A stretch of 64,000 nt of DNA, taken from the NCBI RefSeq assembly GCF_002148795.1, contig NZ_MPOB01000007.1, positions 62,001-126,000 on the forward strand, written 5' to 3'. Under the pieces are notes generated by a model, which saw only the letters and a program-made list of their open reading frames with translations, was not told the origin of the DNA and searched no databases. Within the stretch, counting starts at the first letter, position 1. Every line of letters starts with the position of its first letter. The position numbers were made by a program, and so were the translations under genes. The stretch comes from Oceanibaculum nanhaiense. Lineage in GTDB: Bacteria; Pseudomonadota; Alphaproteobacteria; Oceanibaculales; Oceanibaculaceae. Shown piece after piece: positions 11,242 through 18,615 of this stretch.

Positions 11242-12740
11242 GCCGTTTCCGCGACTCCATCCACGAGATAGCCCGTGTCCTGTCCCGCCAGTTCGGCGGC
11301 GAAATCCAGATCCGCCTTCAGCCCGGCATGGATGCGGTACAAAGGCTCACCCGCGCGCACCGGGTCGCCGGCTTTTTTCAGCAGATCGACGCCCGCCCCC
11401 TTGAAGGCCGGCGCACCGGCCATGCGGGCGACACGGGCGATGCGCAGGCAGTCGATGGCCTCCACAATACCGGCGCGCGGCGCCACCACCTCATGGCATT
11501 GGGTGCTGGGCTCCAGCTTCTGACTGGCCGGTCCCTGCGCGTCGATAATGCGCTCCATGGCCTTCAGCGCTTCCCCGTTTTCCAGCAGTTCTCGGGCGCG
11601 GCGGATGCCTTGCCCGCCCTTCACATTGCGGTCGCTCTCGATCAGCGCGCCGGCCAGCAAAAGGCTGCGCTCGCGCAAATCCGATGGGGCCTCGGGATCG
11701 TTGCGCAGCACCGCCATGACGTCGCGCGCCTCCAGCACCGGGCCGACGCCGCGCCCGATGGGCTGGCTGCCATCGGTGATGATCGTCTCCAGCGTCAGCC
11801 CGACCGCACCGGCGATGTGCTCGAACAGCTTGCGCAGCCGGATCGCCTCGCCCTGCGAGCGCACCTTGGCGGTGGGGCCGACCGGAATGTCGAGCACCAG
11901 ATAGCGCGAGCCGGCGGTCAGTTTCTTCGACAGGATGGAGGCCACCATCTGCTCGCGCGTGTCGATGCCGAGCGGGCGTTCCACCGTGATCATCACATCG
12001 TCGGCGGGCGACAGATTCACCCGGCCGCCCCAGACCAGGCAGCCGCCGATGCGCTCCACGATGGCGCGCATCTCGTCTGTCTCGATATCGACCCGGGCCA
12101 GCACCTCCATCGTGTCGGCGGTGCCGGCGGGGGAGGTGATGGCGCGTGACGAGGTTTTCGGAATAATGAGGCCATGCGCCATCACCAGCGGCACCACGAT
12201 CATCGAGGTCCGGTTGCCGGGGATGCCGCCGATGCAGTGCTTGTCCACCACCCATTTGTCGCCCCAGTCCAGCCGGTGGCCGACGGCGGCCATGGCGCGG
12301 GTGAGGTTCAGCACTTCCTCCGTGGTCATGAAGCTGGCGCAGGCCACCAGGAAGGCGGCGATCTCCATCTTGGAATAGCGCAGCGCGGCGATGTCGCGGA
12401 TGACGGCATTGTAGTCGGCGGCCGACAGCACATGGCCCTGCGCCTTGGCGCGCACGGCTTCCAGACTTTCCAGCGGCCGGGGATGGCCGATGGAAACCGG
12501 TGTGCCCTCGGGCAGGCGGAACAGGCGGAAGGCTTCCTCCGACAGGCCCAGCTCGTCCGGCGTCAGCAATTCAGGATCATCGACGATGTTCAGCGTCGCC
12601 GGCATCTGCCGGCCCGGCCCGACCACCTCGATCTTGGCCAGCGCCTGGAATTCCTCCGGTTGATAGAGGGTACAACCGCGATTGAGATAGACGATGCTCT
12701 CGCGGTGGGTGTCGATGCCGATGCGTTTGAGTTTCAACAT
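11238..12740 (-). CDS. Archaeal-type thymidine/AMP phosphorylase family protein
   Basis: This is a 500-residue nucleoside or nucleotide phosphorylase. It has the extended N-terminal domain of the archaeal AMP phosphorylase group rather than the roughly 440-residue form of E. coli DeoA. Residues 167-180 carry the phosphate/sugar-binding KHCIGGIPGNRTSM motif, followed by PKTSSRAITSPAGTADTME. Archaeal relatives convert AMP and phosphate to ribose 1,5-bisphosphate and adenine. Bacterial members are usually annotated only as thymidine phosphorylase family. It heads a four-gene operon. No Shine-Dalgarno precedes the ATG at 12740; a TAGTTT -10 at 12747-12752 and an FNR-like box imply a leaderless transcript. 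Confidence 0.9.
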   Translation of the reverse strand: MLKLKRIGIDTHRESIVYLNRGCTLYQPEEFQALAKIEVVGPGRQMPATLNIVDDPELLTPDELGLSEEAFRLFRLPEGTPVSIGHPRPLESLEAVRAKAQGHVLSAADYNAVIRDIAALRYSKMEIAAFLVACASFMTTEEVLNLTRAMAAVGHRLDWGDKWVVDKHCIGGIPGNRTSMIVVPLVMAHGLIIPKTSSRAITSPAGTADTMEVLARVDIETDEMRAIVERIGGCLVWGGRVNLSPADDVMITVERPLGIDTREQMVASILSKKLTAGSRYLVLDIPVGPTAKVRSQGEAIRLRKLFEHIAGAVGLTLETIITDGSQPIGRGVGPVLEARDVMAVLRNDPEAPSDLRERSLLLAGALIESDRNVKGGQGIRRARELLENGEALKAMERIIDAQGPASQKLEPSTQCHEVVAPRAGIVEAIDCLRIARVARMAGAPAFKGAGVDLLKKAGDPVRAGEPLYRIHAGLKADLDFAAELAGQDTGYLVDGVAETA

Positions 12741-12774
12741 GCGTGCAAACTAGCCGTTCGCCGGTATGGTGAGG

Positions 12775-12788
12775 TTGATCTGGGTCAA
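12775..12788 (-). promoter_or_regulatory. FNR-like box before the phosphorylase operon
   Basis: TTGAT-CTGG-GTCAA matches the FNR/FixK consensus at nine of ten positions. Its centre is 41.5 bases upstream of position 12740, where a start site is expected from the TAGTTT -10 at 12747-12752, again the class II activator position. The divergent symporter gene starts 105 bases the other way and may also be affected. Confidence 0.7.
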
Positions 12789-12892
12789 GGATCGCCAACC
12801 GAAGATGCATTTGGTTCTGGCAAGGCTGTCGTCGGCAGCATTTCGTCCCATCATGCCGATCACAGCGTCCATCCTCCCGTCGGGAAAGTGCC

Positions 12893-14227
12893 ATGACGTT
12901 ACACGATACCAACCCGCTTGAGCAGCGCTCGCTGATTCACAATACCGCACCGCTCGGCCGGATGAGCCGGGAAAGGCTGTGGCTGAAGGTGCTGGCCGGG
13001 CTGGCTATGGGCATCGCCGTCGGCACATTCCTGGGGGAGACGACGCTGCTGCCGTCATACTGGATCGCCCGCCTGGTGGAATGGCTGGCCTTTCCCGGCC
13101 ATCTGTTCCTGGCGCTCATCAAATTCGTCGTGGTGCCGCTGATCCTGGCGTCGGTGGTGCGGGGTATCGCCGCCGGCGGTGATATCGACACGCTGCGGGC
13201 AATGGGCGGGCGCGTGGTGGCGATCTTCACCGCCATGACCGCGCTGGCCGTGGTGATCGGTATGGCGCTGGCCTTTGCGCTGCAACCCGGCCTGCAGATC
13301 GACAGCGGGTTGATCGCCTCGATGGCGGGTGACACTTTGGTCTCCGGCATCGCGCCGGTGGGCGGCGATCTTCCGCTGACCGACCGCATCATCGGAATCA
13401 TTCCGCAGAATCCGTTTTCCGATCTGGCCGAGGGCTCGATGCTGCAGATCGTCATCGGCGCGGCGTTGATCGGTGGCGCCTTGCTGATGGTGCCGGGCGA
13501 GCAGGCACGGCCGTTCTTCGATCTGATGGGGTCGATCCAGGCCGCCTGCATGGTGGTGGTCGGCTGGGTCATGAAGCTGGCCCCCTTTGCGGTGTTCGGC
13601 CTGCTGTGCGAAATCACGGCGAAGGTCGGGCTGAGCGCCATTGTGGGCGTGGCCGCCTATGTCGGCACCGTGCTGCTGGGGCTGGGGCTGCTGTACGCGG
13701 CCTTCATCCTGCTCGCCTGGCTGGCAGGTGGGCGGCGACCGCTCACTTATCTGAAGGCGGTGCGCGAGGTGACGCTGCTGGCCTTTTCGACCTCCAGCTC
13801 GGCTGCGGTGATGCCGATGTCGCTGCGCACGGCGGAAGACAAGCTGCATGTCAGGTCGGCGGTGTCGCGTTTCGTGGTGCCGCTGGGCACCACCATCAAC
13901 ATGTCGGGCACCGCCCTGTATCAGGGCGTGGCCGCGGTGTTCCTGGCGCAGGTGTTCGGCATCGAACTGGGCCTCGCCGCTCTGGTGCTGATCGTGGTGA
14001 CGGCGGTCGGCACCTCCATCGGTTCGCCCGGCACGCCCGGCGTGGGGATCGTCATTCTGGCGACGATCCTGACCGGTGTCGGCATCCCGGCGGCCGGTAT
14101 CGCGCTGATCATCGGGGTGGACCGGCTGCTCGACATGTGCCGCACGGCGGTGAATGTGAACGGCGATCTGGTGACGGCGCTGCTGATCGAACGCTGGTCC
14201 GCGCGGGAGGATGAGACACCGGCCTGA
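12893..14227 (+). CDS. Dicarboxylate/amino acid:cation symporter (DAACS family)
   Basis: This is a 444-residue membrane symporter of the glutamate/aspartate/C4-dicarboxylate family (GltP, DctA). The serine-rich re-entrant loop AFSTSSSAAVMP and the second loop SPGTPGVG are present. The last transmembrane segment, GVDRLLDMCRTAVNVNGD, keeps the aspartates, arginine and asparagine that bind the acidic substrate and sodium. The normally invariant NMDGT motif reads NMSGT here, so the aspartate that binds a cation in GltPh is replaced by serine; coupling ions may differ. It is divergent from the phosphorylase operon and is followed by the repressor gene on the same strand. Confidence 0.9.
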   Translation: MTLHDTNPLEQRSLIHNTAPLGRMSRERLWLKVLAGLAMGIAVGTFLGETTLLPSYWIARLVEWLAFPGHLFLALIKFVVVPLILASVVRGIAAGGDIDTLRAMGGRVVAIFTAMTALAVVIGMALAFALQPGLQIDSGLIASMAGDTLVSGIAPVGGDLPLTDRIIGIIPQNPFSDLAEGSMLQIVIGAALIGGALLMVPGEQARPFFDLMGSIQAACMVVVGWVMKLAPFAVFGLLCEITAKVGLSAIVGVAAYVGTVLLGLGLLYAAFILLAWLAGGRRPLTYLKAVREVTLLAFSTSSSAAVMPMSLRTAEDKLHVRSAVSRFVVPLGTTINMSGTALYQGVAAVFLAQVFGIELGLAALVLIVVTAVGTSIGSPGTPGVGIVILATILTGVGIPAAGIALIIGVDRLLDMCRTAVNVNGDLVTALLIERWSAREDETPA

Positions 14228-14303
14228 CCGGAGACCAGACGCACGGTGGCGGTGATCAGGAAGCCGGCGTGCCGCCTTGCCGCGCGCTTGCCGACGCCGG
14301 GAG

Positions 14304-14331
14304 ATTTCCATATATACGAACAAATGGAAAT
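14304..14331. promoter_or_regulatory. Inverted repeat at the start of the ArsR-type gene
   Basis: ATTTCCAT (14304-14311) and ATGGAAAT (14324-14331) are perfect inverted arms separated by twelve bases, with an AT-rich centre that resembles the palindrome over the sqr -10. The right arm contains the probable start codon of the repressor gene. The arrangement suggests autorepression. Confidence 0.5.
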
Positions 14332-14641
14332 GACGCGACTCTCTGCGGCGGCGGAACAGGCCAGCGAACTGCTGAAGGCACTGTCCAACCCGACTCGCCT
14401 GAAAATCCTGTGCAGCCTTGTCGAATCGGAAAAATCGGTGGGGCAGATCGCCGATGTGCTGGACGTGCGGGAGAACAATGTCTCCCAGCATCTGGCCCTG
14501 CTGCGCAAGGACAGGCTGGTCAGCACCCGGCGCGACGGGCAGACGATCTATTACCGCATCGACGATCCGGCGGCGCAGCAGGTCATCGCCCTGCTGCACG
14601 ATCTGTTCTGCGGACCGGAAGAGATATCCCGGCGGCGATAA
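14324..14641 (+). CDS. ArsR-family repressor, BigR/SqrR-like persulfide sensor
   Basis: This is a winged-helix repressor of 105 residues from the ATG at 14324. It has helix-turn-helix VGQIADVLDVRENNVSQHLALLR and wing TRRDGQTIYYRI. Two cysteines, Cys30 (LKILCSLVE) and Cys96 (DLFCGPE), are 66 residues apart. That is exactly the spacing of the reactive pair in BigR (42/108) and SqrR (41/107), which form a disulfide or tetrasulfide on exposure to reactive sulfur and release DNA. The start is uncertain: no clear ribosome site precedes 14324, and upstream TTG/GTG codons at 14288 and 14246 stay in frame. A role in controlling sqr, 10 kb away, and the neighbouring symporter is inferred. Confidence 0.85.
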   Translation: MEMTRLSAAAEQASELLKALSNPTRLKILCSLVESEKSVGQIADVLDVRENNVSQHLALLRKDRLVSTRRDGQTIYYRIDDPAAQQVIALLHDLFCGPEEISRRR

Positions 14642-14653
14642 ACGGCAGGACCG

Positions 14654-15082
14654 TCAGGCGCCGCTTACATAGGCCGCCATCTGGCGCACTTCCTCCTGCG
14701 CTTCCTCCAGCCGCCATTTCACCACATCGCCGATGGAGATCATGCCGGCAAGGTGGCCGTCCTCGACCACCGGCACATGGCGGAACCGGCCTGTCGTCAT
14801 CAGCTCCATGACGTCGCCGATCGACTGATCCGGCCGGCAGGTCACCACCTTGGCGGTCATCAGCCGCGAGACCGGGCCGTCCAGGCAGCTTGCCCCTTCG
14901 GCGGCCAGCGTGCGCACGATGTCACGCTCGGACAGGATGCCGGCGATCTTCTCCTTGTCCAGCACCAGCACCGAACCGATGCGCTTTTCCGCCAGCAGCT
15001 TTGCCGCGTCGGACACCGCCATGGTCGGCGGCACGGCGACGACGTCGGAGCCTTTGGTCTTCAGAATATCGGATACCAGCAT
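14654..15082 (-). CDS. Tandem CBS-domain protein
   Basis: This 142-residue cytoplasmic protein consists of a pair of CBS motifs (about residues 7-60 and 72-125), each with the GILSERDI / GMISIGDVV type ending. Such pairs bind adenine nucleotides and act as energy sensors; no catalytic domain is attached. The ATG at 15082 has GGAGG nine bases upstream, and the longer open frame is not needed. It converges on the repressor gene. Stand-alone CBS proteins of this form often accompany anaerobic or stationary-phase genes, which would fit the block upstream, but no FNR box is visible here. Confidence 0.85.
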   Translation of the reverse strand: MLVSDILKTKGSDVVAVPPTMAVSDAAKLLAEKRIGSVLVLDKEKIAGILSERDIVRTLAAEGASCLDGPVSRLMTAKVVTCRPDQSIGDVMELMTTGRFRHVPVVEDGHLAGMISIGDVVKWRLEEAQEEVRQMAAYVSGA

Positions 15083-15264
15083 GGCCTTATCCTCCCGTCT
15101 GTTTCTGGCCGTCTTTTGCAGGCGGGCGCCCGGGGCCACGCGGAAGAGACAGCGCCGGAACCGGGCGACCCGATTCTCTATAGACGTATTTATTGTTTCT
15201 AATGTTCCGATGATGGCCCGGAACAGGCGGCTTGGCAATCGCGGCAGGCCGAGAAGTGGACAGG
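15083..15264. other. Intergenic gap upstream of the CBS gene
   Basis: This 182-base gap lies between the CBS gene start and the end of the DoxX gene. It includes an AT-rich patch around 15175-15215, which probably holds the CBS promoter. I find no FNR box, strong hairpin or open reading frame with a ribosome site. Confidence 0.4.
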
Positions 15265-15708
15265 TCAGCCCTGCAGTCGCCGGAAGATCAGATGGTCCAG
15301 CGAGAAACGGCCCGGCCCCAGCGCCAGCACGGCGAACAGGATGGAAGCCCAGAACATGTGATGCGACACCCAGGCGTCGGGATAGACGAAAAGCTGGATC
15401 ACCAGGGTCATGGTGAGCAGGCCCAGCGCGCCCAGCCGGGTCGCCAGCCCCAGCACCAGCAGCACCGGCAGGATATGTTCGGCCAGCGTGGCGAGATGGG
15501 CGGACAGCACCGGGAAGGGCAGGCCGTATTCATGCTCGAACAGGAAAAAGGCGCTGGGGCTGGGGGCGAAGATGTTCCAGCCCTCCACCTTGGTGCGGGC
15601 CGAGGCCCAGAACACCCAGGCGACCGGCAGGCGCAGCGCGAGCAGGGCGAAGGGCTGAAGACGGTCGGTTATGGCCTGGCCAGCAGCGAGAAGCTGGTGC
15701 GGTGTCAT
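15265..15708 (-). CDS. bufD: DoxX-family membrane protein, bufferin operon (BufD-like)
   Basis: This 147-residue membrane protein has four hydrophobic helices and the DoxX pattern ([20 protein letters not shown], then [20 protein letters not shown]). Its start overlaps the stop of the DUF2063 gene by four bases. It is the last gene of a set found together in bufferin-type operons, where the membrane protein is thought to assist maturation or redox handling. The symbol is assigned by operon context. Confidence 0.8.
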   Translation of the reverse strand: MTPHQLLAAGQAITDRLQPFALLALRLPVAWVFWASARTKVEGWNIFAPSPSAFFLFEHEYGLPFPVLSAHLATLAEHILPVLLVLGLATRLGALGLLTMTLVIQLFVYPDAWVSHHMFWASILFAVLALGPGRFSLDHLIFRRLQG

Positions 15709-16472
15709 GCTGTGTCTCCGGTCGGCAGGGTGAAAATCGGCAGCGCGGCCAGACGCTGGAAACGCGCGACCAGCCCCGCGCCTTCCTGCTGCGGCGGGCA
15801 GGTTTCGGCGATGCGGGCAAGGGACCAGCCAGCCTTCAGGCGGCGCAGCAGGTGCAACTCGGCGACGGTGATTTCGGTGTATCGGACGGCAGGCCCGTCG
15901 CGATAGATCAGCACGGATTGCGGCCGGTCCTCGATCTCTTCGTCACCCGTTGTGTCACCGCTGTTGGCGGCATGGATGGCGAGGGCGGGATGGCGCGAGG
16001 CGATCAGCCGCACGGCGGGATGCAGCGGCAACGGTATTTCCGCGAGGCTCTCGCCCAGCGCCAGCAGATCGTACGGCGTCGCGGCGGGGGCGTCGGCGGC
16101 ATGCAGCACCTCCAGCGCGGCGCGTTCCAGCCGCGCCACATCGGCCAGATAGGGCAGGGTGCGGGCCGGTGGAAACCGGTACAGGAAAGCCGGGAAGCGG
16201 TCGCCATAATGGGTGAGGCCGCGCGTGCGCGGCAGGTTCTCCGCCACATAGAGCCGCGCCATGGCGGAGAAGAAGTCGTCACCGACCAGCCGCCGCACCA
16301 CCGGATAGGCATCGGCCAGCGCCTGGGTCAGCCCGTGATGCACATTGTTCAGATAGACCGCGAAGCGCCGGGTCAGCGGGTGCCTGCCCTGCGGATCGTC
16401 GACCAGACCGGCGGGAGGTGTGTCCTGCCAGCGCAGCGCAGCGGCGAAGTTGGCCTGAACGATTTCAAGCAT
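15705..16472 (-). CDS. bufC: DUF2063-family partner of the MNIO enzyme (BufC-like)
   Basis: This is a 255-residue protein. Its N-terminal half matches the putative DNA-binding/partner domain DUF2063 ([30 protein letters not shown]). In known MNIO systems this domain does not act on DNA; it presents the peptide substrate to the iron enzyme. The C-terminal half ends in a winged-helix-like segment ([18 protein letters not shown]). The ATG at 16472 lies inside the end of the upstream MNIO gene, overlapping it by eight bases, so the two are likely made together and act as a complex. Confidence 0.85.
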   Translation of the reverse strand: MLEIVQANFAAALRWQDTPPAGLVDDPQGRHPLTRRFAVYLNNVHHGLTQALADAYPVVRRLVGDDFFSAMARLYVAENLPRTRGLTHYGDRFPAFLYRFPPARTLPYLADVARLERAALEVLHAADAPAATPYDLLALGESLAEIPLPLHPAVRLIASRHPALAIHAANSGDTTGDEEIEDRPQSVLIYRDGPAVRYTEITVAELHLLRRLKAGWSLARIAETCPPQQEGAGLVARFQRLAALPIFTLPTGDTA

Positions 16473-17325
16473 GAGCCGGCTCCCGCGCCAGCGCGGCGAT
16501 AATCCCGTCGGCCTTTTGCACCTCGGCGGCCAGCACCGGCCAGGAGGGCACGTCATTGTCCCATTCGATCAGCGTCGGGCGCGGGCCGATGCGGGCAATC
16601 AGCGCCTCATAGAGCTGCCAGACCGGAGCCGGCACGGCGGTGGAATGAGTGTCGATCAGCAACTCGCCTTCCGGATGGCGTTCGATTGTGTGGCCGGCGA
16701 GATGGATCTCGCCGATCAGATCACCGGGAAAAGCATCGAGATAGGCGGCGGGGTCGTACTCCATATTGCGGCCGCTGACATAGGCGTTGTTCACGTCCAG
16801 CAAAAGGCCGCACCCGGTGCGCCGGGCGAGCTGGATGAGAAATTCAGGCTCGTCCATTTCCGCCCCCTCGAAGCCAACATAGACCGACGGGTTCTCGATC
16901 AGCAGCGGGCGGCGCAGCACATCCTGCGCGATGACGATGTTGCGGCAGACAATGTCCAGCGCCTCTTCGGTGAGCGGCAGCGGCAGCAAATCGGCGAAAT
17001 AGGTACCACCCTCGGCCGACCAGGATAGATGGTCGGAAATCAGGCCGGGATCGAAGCGGTCGATCAGCCGGCGAAATTCTTTCAGATGCCCCAGATCGGG
17101 CGGCGCCGCGCTGCCCAGCGACAGCCCGACGCCATGCAGCGACAGCGGATAATCGGCGCGCAGGCGCGTGAGCGCGGCCAGACGCGGCCCGCCCTCGACC
17201 ATGTAATTTTCGGGATGCACCTCGAACCAGCCGATATCGGGACGGTCGTGCGCGATGTCGGCGGCATGCCCCAGCTTGAAGCCGGCGCCGGCGCGGGCAG
17301 GGATGGTCGGGTTGCCATGGGTCAT
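16465..17325 (-). CDS. bufB: DUF692 multinuclear non-heme iron oxidase (BufB-like)
   Basis: This 286-residue TIM-barrel enzyme belongs to the MNIO family (MbnB, TglH relatives). The iron-ligand motifs are all visible: HPENYM, LHGVGLSLGS, SDHLSW, IENPSVY, LDVNNAYVS, EIHLAGH, DTHS and IEWDND. MNIOs use iron and oxygen to rebuild cysteine residues in a ribosomal peptide; in bufferin systems they make 5-thiooxazoles. Its substrate is almost certainly the DUF2282 peptide encoded 62 bases upstream. A terminator-like hairpin in that spacer may keep enzyme levels below peptide levels. Confidence 0.92.
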   Translation of the reverse strand: MTHGNPTIPARAGAGFKLGHAADIAHDRPDIGWFEVHPENYMVEGGPRLAALTRLRADYPLSLHGVGLSLGSAAPPDLGHLKEFRRLIDRFDPGLISDHLSWSAEGGTYFADLLPLPLTEEALDIVCRNIVIAQDVLRRPLLIENPSVYVGFEGAEMDEPEFLIQLARRTGCGLLLDVNNAYVSGRNMEYDPAAYLDAFPGDLIGEIHLAGHTIERHPEGELLIDTHSTAVPAPVWQLYEALIARIGPRPTLIEWDNDVPSWPVLAAEVQKADGIIAALAREPAHA

Positions 17326-17344
17326 GGGTGCCTCGCGGGATCGA

Positions 17345-17373
17345 AAAGGGCGGCACCCCCGGCACCGCCCTTT
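17345..17373 (-). terminator. Hairpin between bufA and bufB (partial terminator)
   Basis: AAAGGGCGG (17345-17353) pairs with CCGCCCTTT (17365-17373) around an eleven-base loop. Read on the minus strand the stem is followed by TTTT. It lies in the 62-base bufA-bufB spacer and could end a share of transcripts after bufA, or protect that mRNA's 3' end. Confidence 0.65.
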
Positions 17374-17387
17374 CCGTGGTCCGGCTT

Positions 17388-17690
17388 TCAGCTCGGCAGG
17401 TTACGCTTCAGCGCCGTCAGGCTGCCCTTCACTTCCTTACCGTCCATCGTCTTGATGACCATGGATTCGCAGGTGCCCTTCGGGACCAGCTTCCAGGCAT
17501 TGCCCTGATAATCCACCTTCGAGGTGCCGGCGCAGGTGGTGCCGGGGCCGGCGGCGCAGTCATTCTTGCCGGCCATCGAGACGCCGAAGCACTTCTCCAT
17601 ATTGGCGGACTGGGCCTGCACGCCGTTGGCGGCGGTCAGGGTGAGGGCGGAAACCAGGGCGGCGCCCAGGGCCATGCTGTTGAGCTTCAT
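17388..17690 (-). CDS. bufA: DUF2282 peptide, bufferin-type precursor (BufA-like)
   Basis: This is a 100-residue precursor with a Sec signal peptide (residues 1-26, ending VQA). The mature part carries four cysteines at 34, 45, 53 and 74 in the conserved contexts EKCFGV, KNDC, TTCAGTS and GTCES. In characterised bufferins the two central cysteines are converted to thiooxazoles and the outer pair forms a disulfide. The product is exported to the periplasm, where it binds copper and gives copper tolerance. GGAGG lies seven bases before the ATG. It is the first gene of the operon bufA-bufB-bufC-bufD. No copper regulator is encoded beside it. Confidence 0.9.
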   Translation of the reverse strand: MKLNSMALGAALVSALTLTAANGVQAQSANMEKCFGVSMAGKNDCAAGPGTTCAGTSKVDYQGNAWKLVPKGTCESMVIKTMDGKEVKGSLTALKRNLPS

Positions 17691-17882
17691 CGTGATCCTC
17701 CTTCATGTCGCGGCGCGCGGCGTTGCCGCGTCTTCCGCAGATTTCGCATTAGTCGGCAACAAATACTGGGCAATGCTTTATTTGGCGTATGCCCGTTTAT
17801 CGCCGGCACAGAATGGCGAATTACTGGAAGGGAGGAAAATCAACAGCAATCACGCTGATGTGAGGCGTGCGTGATCTCTTTA

Positions 17883-17915
17883 ATGGCGCGGAAAACCGGA
17901 AGAATCCCGCGCCAT
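17883..17915 (-). terminator. Hairpin after the racemase-like operon
   Basis: ATGGCGCGG (17883-17891) and CCGCGCCAT (17907-17915) form a perfect nine-base stem with a fifteen-base loop, 19 bases beyond the end of the minus-strand gene at 17934. The following ATTAAAGAG is only weakly U-rich, so it may be a Rho-assisted or 3'-end-stabilising hairpin. The rest of the gap 17691-17882 is AT-rich and probably contains the bufA promoter; a TTGCCC / TAATGC pair can be seen there on the minus strand. Confidence 0.45.
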
Positions 17916-17933
17916 GTCCTGTGCCGTTCCCGG

Positions 17934-18599
17934 TCAGGAATCGAGCAGTCCGCGCAGTTTCGTGACCGCGCTGTCGGGTGTCGTGAACACCGGCAGGCCG
18001 GTCGCTTGCGCTATCGGCCCGGCCATATGCGCCAGCGAGAACTGCCCCAGCACCAGCGCGTCGAGCGGCGGCAGGTTCTTTGCCGCCTCCAGCGCCAGCC
18101 GGTCATGCTCGGCGACATTGCCGGATTGCAGCGCGGCGATGGCGCCATCCACCAGGATGCCGTGGATATCGAGCGGCCTGCCCTTCTTCGCGGCGATGGC
18201 GGTCAGCTCGTCGCCCAGCAGCGTCAGCGAGACCGGGAAAGTGACCATCAGCCCGATGCGGCAGCCCTTTTCAAGCGCCGCCTCGAAGGCTGCCTCGCTG
18301 GGGCTGAACACCGGGATGGAGAGGTCCCGCTTCACCGCCTCGATGGCCGGGCCGAAGGCGGAGCAGGTGAACTGGATCGCATCCGCCCCGGTGCCGGCGG
18401 CGTAGCGACCCAGCGTCAGGAAACGTTCGATCATGTCGTCGGTCAGCTTGCCGCGCGCCGCGACATCGGCCGACAGCGAATCGTCGAGCAGATTGAAGAT
18501 GCGGGCTTGGGGCCAGCCTGCCTCGAAGGCGCGCCAGGCGGGCACCTGCGATTCGCGCAGCGCGTGGATCAGCATGATGCGGGGCGTGGGGTCGGTCAT
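17934..18599 (-). CDS. Asp/Glu racemase superfamily protein with one catalytic cysteine
   Basis: This 221-residue protein has the aspartate/glutamate racemase fold. The first catalytic cysteine is present (Cys79 in QFTCSAFGP), but the second site, usually LGCT, reads LGQFSLAH at 184-191. It therefore cannot work as a standard two-cysteine racemase. Single-cysteine relatives include arylmalonate decarboxylase, maleate isomerase and hydantoin racemase variants, though these differ in which cysteine remains. The ATG at 18599 has GGAGAG upstream. It sits 16 bases after an SDR gene and appears to be the last gene of a three-gene catabolic operon; the substrate is unknown. Confidence 0.8.
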   Translation of the reverse strand: MTDPTPRIMLIHALRESQVPAWRAFEAGWPQARIFNLLDDSLSADVAARGKLTDDMIERFLTLGRYAAGTGADAIQFTCSAFGPAIEAVKRDLSIPVFSPSEAAFEAALEKGCRIGLMVTFPVSLTLLGDELTAIAAKKGRPLDIHGILVDGAIAALQSGNVAEHDRLALEAAKNLPPLDALVLGQFSLAHMAGPIAQATGLPVFTTPDSAVTKLRGLLDS

Positions 18600-18615
18600 G
18601 ATTTCTCTCCGGCGC

